DNA of 24,246 nucleotides from Microbacteriaceae bacterium UBA1487 (GTDB taxonomy: Bacteria; Actinomycetota; Actinomycetes; Actinomycetales; Microbacteriaceae). A program made the position numbers and the translations under genes. The stretch covers positions 1 to 24,246 of the forward strand of contig DCRR01000004.1 of NCBI GenBank assembly GCA_002325245.1, in the 5' to 3' direction. Shown in pieces: positions 5,089-11,572 of the stretch. The stretch's first letter is position 1. Each line of letters starts with the position of its first letter. The notes beneath the pieces are model-generated. The model worked only from the letters and a program-made list of their open reading frames with translations. It made no database searches and had not been told where the DNA came from.

Positions 5089-7971
5089 TCAGTCCAGCGC
5101 CGCAATCGCGCGTTCGACGGCCGCCTGCATCCGCTCGTCGGCCTCCGCGGCGGCGACCAGGTCGCCGTCGGCGTAGGCCTGGTTGCGGTCGGTGAGGGCC
5201 GCCTGGTAATCGCGCAGCGCCGCCTCGAGCGCGGCGTTGTCGGTGGTGTCCGGCGTCTCCGTGCCGGGGTCGGTCGGGTCGGTCGGCTCCGTCGGCTCGG
5301 TCGGGGTCTCGACGTCGCCGTCGCCGGCGCTCGCACCCGCGTCGCCGCCGAACAGCACATCGAGAGCCTCGGTGAGCGTGTCCTCGAACGCGACCTTGTC
5401 ACCGAAGGCGACCAGGATCTTCCGGAGCAGCGGGTAGCTGGTCTCACCCGTCGACTGCACGTAGACCGGCTGCACGTAGAGCAGTCCGCCGCCGACCGGC
5501 ACGGTCAGCAGGTTTCCGCGGCTCACGCTCGTGCCCTGCTGCTCGAGCAGGTTCAGCTCGGTCGCCACCTCGGTGTCGGAGTTGAAGGAGTTCTGCACCT
5601 GACCGGGGCCGGGCGTGGTGTCCTGCTTCGGCAGTTCGAGAAGGGTCAGCTTGCCGTAGTCCTCGCCCGCATCCGCGTTGACGGCCAGGTAGCCGGTGAG
5701 CACCGAACGACTCGCGTCGCCGGCACCCTGCTGCGGGATGTAGGTCGAGTACAGCGTGAACGCGGGCGCCTCTGTTCCGGGCACCTGCATCGTCAGGTAG
5801 TACGGCGGCTGGGCCACACCGGAGGTCTGCGTCGGGTCGGCCGGGGTCGACCAGGCGTCGTCACCCGAGTACCACGAACCGGCCTGCGTCACGTGGTAGG
5901 TCTCGAGGATCGAGCGCTGCACCTTGAACAGATCGGCCGGGTAGCGCACGTGTGCCTGCAGGTCTTCGCTCATCTCGTCAGCCGAGACCAGCGTTGCGGG
6001 GAACACCTTCTGCCAGGTCTGCAGAATCGGGTCCTCCTCGTCCCACACGTACAGCACGACCTCACCCGTGTAGGCGTCGACCGTGGCCTTCACCGAGTTG
6101 CGGATGTAGTTGATGTCGTCCAGCGCATACGCGGGCGCCGGCGTGTAGGTGTCGGCGATCGCGCTCGAGAGCTGCTCGATCTTCGAGTACGGGTAGCTCG
6201 CCGTCGTCGTGTAGGCGTCGACGATCCAGACGATGCCGCCGTCGACGACCGCCGGGTACGGGTCGGAGTCGAGCGTCAGGTACGGAGCGACCTTCTGCAC
6301 GCGCTCCATCGGCGAGCGGTCGTAGAGGATCTGCGAGTTCTCGTCGATGCCATCCGAGAGGATGATCTGCTCGCTCTGGAACTTGACCGCGTAGACCAGC
6401 TGCTTGAACAGGCTGTCGAGCTCCGGGCCGCCCTCCGCCTCGTAGGTGGTGAACGCGTTGCCGCTGCTGTCTTCACCGCCGGCCGGGAAGTCGAGCTCGA
6501 TCGGCGAACCGTTGTCGGTGCCGCCGACGATCGAGTACTCGGGGCTCTCCTCGCCGAAGTAGACGCGCGGCTCGAACTCGCCGAGCGCACCGGAGTTCGG
6601 GATGCCCGACTCGAGGAAGCGGGGCTGACCGTCGACCTCGCGCTGGTTTCCGTACGCCGCCACGACGCCGAAGCCGTGCGTGTAGACGAGGGTGTTCGAG
6701 TACCAGGTGGTGCTCGTCTGGCCGCCCTGGTTGAGCTCGCGCAGCGCGATCACGGTGTCGGTCGACTTGCCGTCGATCACGTAGCGGTCGACGTCCAGGT
6801 TCGGGAACTGGTAGTACTGGCGCACCTGCTCGAGCTGCGCGAAGGTGTCGCCGACGAGCGCGGGGTCCAGGATGCGGATGTTGGCGGTCGTCTCGGCGTC
6901 GGCTCGGAGCGCGCCCGGCTCGGCATCCGTCACCGCGTTGTACGGCACCACGCTGACGTCGTCGAGGCCGTACGCGGTGCGGGTGGCATCGATGTTGCGC
7001 TGGATGTAGGGCGCTTCGAGCGTCTGCTCGCTCGGCTCCACCTGGAAACGCTGCACGAGCGCCGGGTAGATCGAGCCGATCACGAGCGAGGCGACGAGCA
7101 GCGCCGCCGTGCCGAGCAGCGGCAGGCGCCAGCGGCCGATGATCGCCGTCAGCAGGGCGAGCAGCGCCACGAGCCCTGCGGCGAGCGCGAGGATCGCGCG
7201 GCCCGGGATCACGGCGTTGACGTCGGTGTAGGCGGCGCCGGTGATGAGCGAGCCCTCACCGAGCACGGTCGCGTACTGGTCGAACCAGATGCTGACGGCC
7301 TGCAGGGCGAGGTAGAGCCCCGCCATGATCGCGAGGTGGATGCGCGCGGGGCGTGTGACGCGCACCTCGCGACCCGAGACGCGGATGCCGCCGTAGAGGT
7401 AGTTGGTGGCGAGCGCCGCGAGGCCGGCGACCAGGATGACGGCCGAGGCGTAGGCGAGGACGCCGCGGTAGAACGGCAGCTCGTACACGAAGAACGAGAC
7501 GTCGAGGCCGAACTGCGGGTCGAGGCTGCCGAACTCGGTGCGGTTCAGGAACTGGAGCACCGTGGGCCAGCGCGTCGCGGTGGAGACGCCCATGAACAGC
7601 CCGAGCACGAGCGGGATCCCGTAGATCGCCAGGCGACGCAGCGGCTCGATCACCTGCTGGTAGCGATCCAGCTGCGCGCTCAGCTTGGCGTACACGGGAC
7701 GCGTGCGGAACGCGATCGTGATGCTCACCCAGACGACGAGCGCCATGGCGATGAAGCCGATCGCGAACAGGGCGCCGAAGGCGAACCACTGGGTGGTCAG
7801 CACCTCCAGGTAGCCCAGCTGGTCGAACCAGAGGATGTCGGCGTAGAAGCCGGAGAAGGTGATGAAGCCGATCACGATCACACCGATGATGGCGGCGGTC
7901 ACGGCAAGGGCAACTCGGGTCGAGCTGCGCGCGGGGCGCTGCTGTTCGGTCCGGTTGGTGGGCGAAGTCAC
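5089..7971 (-). CDS. UPF0182 family large membrane protein
   Basis: This 960-residue protein matches the UPF0182 (COG1615) family, which is widespread in actinobacteria and has no established function. Seven hydrophobic segments occupy the first third (about 19-40, 62-84, 112-130, 168-190, 211-229, 256-277, 283-301). A large domain of about 590 residues follows that is predicted to face outside. The family hallmark WFDQLGYLEVL follows the first helix. Near the C-terminus an acidic linker contains four Pro-Thr-Glu/Asp repeats (890-901), then an Ala/Glu-rich helical tail of about 55 residues. The GTG at 7971 is preceded by AGGAG at six bases. It lies 106 bp behind the PDZ/S16 protease gene, an arrangement that I recall also from Mycobacterium (Rv3194c-Rv3193c), so a shared role in envelope protein handling is plausible but is inference. 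Confidence 0.93.
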   Translation of the reverse strand: MTSPTNRTEQQRPARSSTRVALAVTAAIIGVIVIGFITFSGFYADILWFDQLGYLEVLTTQWFAFGALFAIGFIAMALVVWVSITIAFRTRPVYAKLSAQLDRYQQVIEPLRRLAIYGIPLVLGLFMGVSTATRWPTVLQFLNRTEFGSLDPQFGLDVSFFVYELPFYRGVLAYASAVILVAGLAALATNYLYGGIRVSGREVRVTRPARIHLAIMAGLYLALQAVSIWFDQYATVLGEGSLITGAAYTDVNAVIPGRAILALAAGLVALLALLTAIIGRWRLPLLGTAALLVASLVIGSIYPALVQRFQVEPSEQTLEAPYIQRNIDATRTAYGLDDVSVVPYNAVTDAEPGALRADAETTANIRILDPALVGDTFAQLEQVRQYYQFPNLDVDRYVIDGKSTDTVIALRELNQGGQTSTTWYSNTLVYTHGFGVVAAYGNQREVDGQPRFLESGIPNSGALGEFEPRVYFGEESPEYSIVGGTDNGSPIELDFPAGGEDSSGNAFTTYEAEGGPELDSLFKQLVYAVKFQSEQIILSDGIDENSQILYDRSPMERVQKVAPYLTLDSDPYPAVVDGGIVWIVDAYTTTASYPYSKIEQLSSAIADTYTPAPAYALDDINYIRNSVKATVDAYTGEVVLYVWDEEDPILQTWQKVFPATLVSADEMSEDLQAHVRYPADLFKVQRSILETYHVTQAGSWYSGDDAWSTPADPTQTSGVAQPPYYLTMQVPGTEAPAFTLYSTYIPQQGAGDASRSVLTGYLAVNADAGEDYGKLTLLELPKQDTTPGPGQVQNSFNSDTEVATELNLLEQQGTSVSRGNLLTVPVGGGLLYVQPVYVQSTGETSYPLLRKILVAFGDKVAFEDTLTEALDVLFGGDAGASAGDGDVETPTEPTEPTDPTDPGTETPDTTDNAALEAALRDYQAALTDRNQAYADGDLVAAAEADERMQAAVERAIAALD
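5269..5304 (-). repeat. Four tandem 9-bp units encoding Pro-Thr-Glu/Asp in UPF0182
   Basis: Units ctcggtcgg, ctccgtcgg, gtcggtcgg and gtcggtcgg (plus-strand reading) follow head to tail and encode P-T-E, P-T-E, P-T-D, P-T-D. They form an acidic, flexible linker and could vary in copy number by slippage without shifting frame. Confidence 0.85.
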
Positions 7972-7977
7972 GGGTGG

Positions 7978-7982
7978 CTCCT
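7978..7982 (-). promoter_or_regulatory. Ribosome binding site (AGGAG) of the UPF0182 gene
   Basis: AGGAG lies six bases before the GTG at 7971 and fixes that start. Its first base is also the last base of the neighbouring hairpin stem (7982-8018). Confidence 0.75.
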
Positions 7983-8018
7983 GTCAGGTCTTCCGTCGGC
8001 ACAGACGGATCCCTGACA
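7982..8018 (-). promoter_or_regulatory. Imperfect stem-loop abutting the UPF0182 ribosome binding site
   Basis: The outer arms TGTCAGG (7982-7988) and CCTGACA (8012-8018) and the inner arms TCCGTC (7992-7997) and GACGGA (8004-8009) form a 7+6 bp stem. It has a small internal loop (3 against 2 bases) and a six-base apical loop. It may attenuate read-through from the protease gene, protect the mRNA or bind a protein; its role is not known. Confidence 0.6.
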
Positions 8019-8023
8019 TCCTA
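8018..8023 (-). promoter_or_regulatory. Candidate -10 element (TAGGAT) upstream of the UPF0182 gene
   Basis: TAGGAT reads on the minus strand about 46 bases before the GTG at 7971. No good -35 is visible. If it is used, the transcript would start near 8011 and contain only the 3' side of the neighbouring stem. Confidence 0.3.
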
Positions 8024-8045
8024 CGTGGCGCGCGGCCGGGGCCAC

Positions 8046-8059
8046 CGGGTCTTGACCCG
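8046..8059 (-). terminator. Short hairpin after the PDZ/S16 protease gene
   Basis: CGGGTC and GACCCG flank TT, 19 bases past the protease TAG stop. There is no U-run after it, so it is more likely a weak attenuator or an mRNA 3'-end stabiliser than a full terminator. Confidence 0.35.
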
Positions 8060-8077
8060 ACCTCGGCCCGCTGTCGA

Positions 8078-9223
8078 CTACGGCTCGCAGCGCGCCAGAT
8101 CGCTCGTGTCGGCGCCAGCCCCGATCGCCTCGACGGCTTCAAGGGCGTCATCGAGCGTGACCACCTTGAACACCTCGAGCCCGTCGGGGGTGTTCTCGAC
8201 CACCTCGTCGCAGTTGTCGGCGGGGGCCAGGAACCATTCGGCGCCGGCTTCGAGCGCGCCGTACATCTTCTGCTGGATGCCGCCGATCGCGCCGACCGTG
8301 CCGTCCGCGGTGATCGTCCCGGTGCCGGCGATGTGCTCGCCGCCGGTCAGCTCGCCGGGGGTGAGCTTGTCGAAGATGCCGAGCGCGAACATCATGCCGG
8401 CGCTCGGTCCGCCGACGCTGGAGAGCTGGATCGAGACGTCGATCGGGAACTCGTAGGTGCCGCTCACGATCACGCCGATGACCGGGGTCGCCCCGTCCTC
8501 GGCGAGCGTCGGCGTCACCGTGACCTCCTGCTCGACGCCGTCGCGGCGGATGAGGAACGACATCGGCGACTCGGCGCCGTTCTCGCCGATGCGGGCCCGC
8601 AGCGCCGACACATCCGGCGTCGCGACCCCCGCGGCCGCGAGAATCTCGTCGCCCGCCTGGAAGACCCCCTCGGCCGGAGTCCCCTCCTGCACCGCGGCGA
8701 CGTCGACGACCCCCGCGTACTCGATGTCGAGCTCGTTGAGCGCGGCCGCGACAGCCTCCTGCTGCGAGTTCTGCATCTCGATTGCGGACTGCTCCTGAGC
8801 CTCTTCGGTGCTCTGCCCCTCGGGGTAGACCGCCTCGATCGGCACGACTGCGCTGCTCGGCTCGAACCACGCGGTGGCGATGTCGATCCAGCTGGGCTGG
8901 CTCGTGGGGTTGCCCTGGATGCGCACCGTCAGCAGGTCCAGCTCGCCGCTGGTCGGGTACGTCTCCGCCCCCTCGATGTCGATGAGTGGCACCGCCTCAC
9001 CGTCGATCAGCACCTCGCCGAGCGTGTCGTACACCGGGCCCGGCTTCTCGATCACGTACGGCGCGGGCGCGCTGCCGAGCAGCAGTGCCCCCACGACGGC
9101 CCCCGAGAGGAGCATCCAGCCGATGCCGCGCGCGATCGCCGTCCGACGCTGTTCGCGGTGCAGGGCTTCCCGCTCCTCGGGACTCGGACGGTTCGAGGGC
9201 AGGGGAGGGAAGATGTCGCTCAC
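8078..9223 (-). CDS. Membrane-anchored PDZ and Lon-like (S16) serine protease
   Basis: This 381-residue protein resembles the YlbL/Rv3194c family of membrane-bound proteases. A basic segment precedes one transmembrane helix (about 30-52), which would place the rest outside. A PDZ domain follows in the middle (about 150-235). The Lon-like S16 domain at the C-terminus shows GGPSAG with nucleophile S274 and GIQQK with K319, the Ser-Lys dyad at the spacing usual for Lon proteases. There is no AAA+ ATPase domain, so any unfolding must come from elsewhere. I chose the GTG at 9223 because AAGGA lies four bases upstream and the protein then starts close to family N-termini; an in-frame TTG at 9277 is less likely. 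The gene is divergent from DUF2342 and is followed by UPF0182 on the same strand. Confidence 0.9.
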   Translation of the reverse strand: MSDIFPPLPSNRPSPEEREALHREQRRTAIARGIGWMLLSGAVVGALLLGSAPAPYVIEKPGPVYDTLGEVLIDGEAVPLIDIEGAETYPTSGELDLLTVRIQGNPTSQPSWIDIATAWFEPSSAVVPIEAVYPEGQSTEEAQEQSAIEMQNSQQEAVAAALNELDIEYAGVVDVAAVQEGTPAEGVFQAGDEILAAAGVATPDVSALRARIGENGAESPMSFLIRRDGVEQEVTVTPTLAEDGATPVIGVIVSGTYEFPIDVSIQLSSVGGPSAGMMFALGIFDKLTPGELTGGEHIAGTGTITADGTVGAIGGIQQKMYGALEAGAEWFLAPADNCDEVVENTPDGLEVFKVVTLDDALEAVEAIGAGADTSDLARCEP

Positions 9224-9330
9224 GGGATCCTTCGGAATGCGGGCTCGGCACCGCGGCACTGTTCGCTCCCGGCGCAAGGCCAGTCGCCCCCGTCACGGCG
9301 AAAACCCGGGCGGTGCCACGGGCCACCGGT

Positions 9331-9336
9331 TAGCGT
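9331..9336 (+). promoter_or_regulatory. Candidate -10 element (TAGCGT) for a leaderless DUF2342 transcript
   Basis: TAGCGT ends seven bases before the ATG at 9344, and no Shine-Dalgarno sequence is present between them. No clear -35 is visible. Confidence 0.45.
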
Positions 9337-9343
9337 AGTTGGC

Positions 9344-10699
9344 ATGCCTGATGATCCGCGGGATGAGCCGGAAGCGGCCGACAACGACGACTTCCGCGAA
9401 ATGCTGCGCGAGTTCCTCTCCGGCGACGGAGACATGGACCCCGCGAAGCTCGCGAGCGCCGCGGGCCTCCCCTCCGATCCGGCGCTCGTCGCCCGACTGA
9501 TCGGCCAGTTGCAGGACGCGCTGACCAACACGACCGACGGCGTCAACTGGGATCTGGCTCTCGAGCAGGCGACGACGCTCGCGGCGCGGGGCGCGGTTCC
9601 CAGCACCACCGACGAGCGCGCCTCGTTCGAGTCCGCACTGCACGTCGCCGCGCTGTGGCTCGACGAGGCCACCGACATCGCCGGCCTCACCCAGGAGCCG
9701 GTGCTGCTGAACCGCTCCGGCTGGGCCGAGTCGACGATGCCGGTGTGGACGCAGCTCGCCGAGCCGGTCGCGACCTCGATCGCGGACGCCCTGACGGAGG
9801 TGCTCGACGAAACCCTCCCCGACGACGCGACCGGGATGCTCGGTGCCGACCCGGCGAAGCTGCTGCGCAACGTGGGCGGCACGCTGTTCGCGATGCAGCT
9901 CGGCCAGGTCGTCGGGCAGCTCGCCGCCGAGGTGGTCTCGGGCGGCGACATCGGCATTCCCCTCAGCGACGGCGACCAGCGCCAGGCGGTCATCGTGCCG
10001 CAGAACGTCGACGCCTTCGGCGCCGGCCTCGACATCCCCCTCGACGAGGTGCGCATCTACCTGTCGGTGCGCGAACTGGCGCACGCCCGGCTGTTCCGGC
10101 ACGCCAAGTGGCTTCGCCTGCAGCTGATCTCGCAGATCACCGACTTCGCGCACGGCATCCACGTCGACACGGAGCAGATCGAGAACCTGGCGACCCAGTT
10201 CGACCCGAGCAACCCCGACGAGCTGCGCGATGCCGTGACCAGCGGCGCGCTCATCCCGCCGAAGAGCGAGGAGCAGCTGGCGGCGCTCGCCCGGCTCGAG
10301 ACGCAGCTCGCTCTCATCGAGGGCTGGGTCGATGTGGTCACGGCGAGCGCCACCACCCGACTGCCCAAGAGCGGCGCGATCGCCGAGACGGTGCGCCGTC
10401 GCCGCGCGTCCGGCGGACCGGCTGAGTCGGCCTTCGCCACCCTGGTCGGGCTCGAGCTTCGACCGCGGCGCCTGCGTGAAGCCGCCGCGATGTGGCAGAA
10501 GATCAGCGACGCCGTCGGGGCCGACGCGCGGGATGCGCTCTGGGCGCACCCCGACGTGCTGCCCACCGCGGAGGACATCGACGACCCGACGGCGCTCATC
10601 GCCCGGCTCACCGCCACGGAGCCGACCGAGGACGACGTCGACCGCGCCATCGCCGACCTGCTCGGCGACGAGACGGGCGACCGGCCGCGCGAGGAGTAG
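9344..10699 (+). CDS. DUF2342 (zincin-like) family protein
   Basis: This 451-residue protein matches the DUF2342 family, commonly annotated as zinc-dependent metalloprotease (Rv3195-like). It is soluble in appearance, without signal peptide or membrane helix, and starts with an acidic Asp/Glu-rich segment. The central signature is VRELAHARLF (242-251), with E244 and H247. The classical HExxH zinc motif is not present anywhere in the protein, so proteolytic activity is uncertain for this branch. A later EGWVDVV segment is also typical of the family. The ATG at 9344 is the first start after a -10-like TAGCGT; no ribosome binding site is seen. The gene is divergent from the PDZ/S16 protease with a 120-bp gap and is followed 63 bp later by the E1-like gene on the same strand. 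Confidence 0.88.
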   Translation: MPDDPRDEPEAADNDDFREMLREFLSGDGDMDPAKLASAAGLPSDPALVARLIGQLQDALTNTTDGVNWDLALEQATTLAARGAVPSTTDERASFESALHVAALWLDEATDIAGLTQEPVLLNRSGWAESTMPVWTQLAEPVATSIADALTEVLDETLPDDATGMLGADPAKLLRNVGGTLFAMQLGQVVGQLAAEVVSGGDIGIPLSDGDQRQAVIVPQNVDAFGAGLDIPLDEVRIYLSVRELAHARLFRHAKWLRLQLISQITDFAHGIHVDTEQIENLATQFDPSNPDELRDAVTSGALIPPKSEEQLAALARLETQLALIEGWVDVVTASATTRLPKSGAIAETVRRRRASGGPAESAFATLVGLELRPRRLREAAAMWQKISDAVGADARDALWAHPDVLPTAEDIDDPTALIARLTATEPTEDDVDRAIADLLGDETGDRPREE

Positions 10700-10762
10700 C
10701 TCCGGGCCGCGCAGGTGTGGAGAGCGCCGACGGCGCGCGGCGCAGGCGCGGACCATGGACTG

Positions 10763-11572
10763 ATGGTCCTCCGGCTCGATCCTCGGTTCCCCGTCATCTG
10801 GCGCTCGCCCTCCGCCCTGCAGATCGGCACCCACACCGGCGTCATGCTCGACCCGGTCGACCCGCCCACCGAGCGCGCCGTCACCGCGCTCGTCGCGGGC
10901 ATCTCGGAGTCGGGCCTGCGCATGATCGCCAACGGGATCGACCCGGAGGCGCTGCTGGACCGTCTCTCCCCTGTGCTGCTTCGCGCCGAACCGCGACGCC
11001 CTCGCATCGCCGTGACCGGCGACGGTGCGCTCGCGAAGGAGATCGCTCGACAGCTCGACGAGGAGCACGAGCGCGTCTCGGCCGACGCGCGTCCCGACCT
11101 GGTGATCGTCGTCGCCGACCACGTCCTGCAGCCCGACGACCACGGTCGGTGGCTGCGACGCGACGTGCCGCATCTGCCGATCATCGTGAGCGAGGAGCGC
11201 ATTGAGGTCGGCCCGTTCGTCGTGCCCGGTTCGGGCGCGTGCCTGTACTGCGTCCACCTGTTTCGCTGCGAGGCCGACCCGGCCTGGCCCGCCCTCGCCA
11301 CCCAGCTGGCGCGGCGTGCGCCCGCCGCGCTCACCCGCACGGCGATCGCCGAGGCGAGCGCGTTCGCGGTACGGCGCAGTCGCGAAGAGCCCGAGCGGTT
11401 CGGCCGGGTGTGGAGCATCGACCCGCGTGGCGGGCGACTCACCGAGGGGCGCGTGGCCCCGCATCCCGAGTGCTCGTGCCGAGCTCTGCCAGAAAACGGC
11501 TCGGCTCCCGACGCTGCCCCCGAAGCCCCGCCCGCGACCACGACAGAGACAGCCGTCGCCGTGCCCGCGTGA
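10763..11572 (+). CDS. E1/ThiF-related protein resembling TOMM cyclodehydratase partner
   Basis: This 269-residue protein resembles the E1-like (ThiF-derived) partner of YcaO cyclodehydratases, which binds leader peptides in azole-peptide (TOMM) biosynthesis. The basis is the segment GPFVVPGSGACLYCVHLFR with DPAWPALATQL (150-182), which is characteristic of those proteins. C160 and C163, with C237 and C239 (HPECSCR), form a CxxC...CxC set that probably binds structural zinc. The N-terminal half (1-75) may correspond to the peptide-clamp region, and residues 81-145 to a decayed nucleotide fold (IAVTGDGALA). No YcaO gene, precursor peptide or dehydrogenase is nearby, so thiazole chemistry should not be assumed. 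The last about 30 residues are low complexity and overlap uvrD2 on the opposite strand by 134 bp. The ATG at 10763 gives the family-like start MVLRLDP; no strong ribosome binding site supports it. Confidence 0.65.
   Translation: MVLRLDPRFPVIWRSPSALQIGTHTGVMLDPVDPPTERAVTALVAGISESGLRMIANGIDPEALLDRLSPVLLRAEPRRPRIAVTGDGALAKEIARQLDEEHERVSADARPDLVIVVADHVLQPDDHGRWLRRDVPHLPIIVSEERIEVGPFVVPGSGACLYCVHLFRCEADPAWPALATQLARRAPAALTRTAIAEASAFAVRRSREEPERFGRVWSIDPRGGRLTEGRVAPHPECSCRALPENGSAPDAAPEAPPATTTETAVAVPA

Noticed and set aside
5269..5304. A CRISPR-like array
   Set aside because: The repeat units are 9 bp, contiguous and in frame within a protein linker, without spacers.
5002..8016. A plus-strand open frame of over 1000 codons antisense to UPF0182
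   Set aside because: It is rich in Arg, Val and Gly with His, as expected when GC-rich coding DNA is read backwards. It has no recognisable domain, and it also runs across the tRNA complement. The minus strand encodes a clear UPF0182 protein.
9224..9277. An N-terminal extension of the PDZ/S16 protease from a TTG at 9277
   Set aside because: It would be a TTG start without support; GTG at 9223 has AAGGA upstream and gives a normal N-terminus before the membrane helix.
10763..11572. A complete azole-peptide (TOMM) biosynthesis cluster
   Set aside because: Only the E1-like homologue is present; no YcaO protein, dehydrogenase, precursor peptide or exporter is adjacent.
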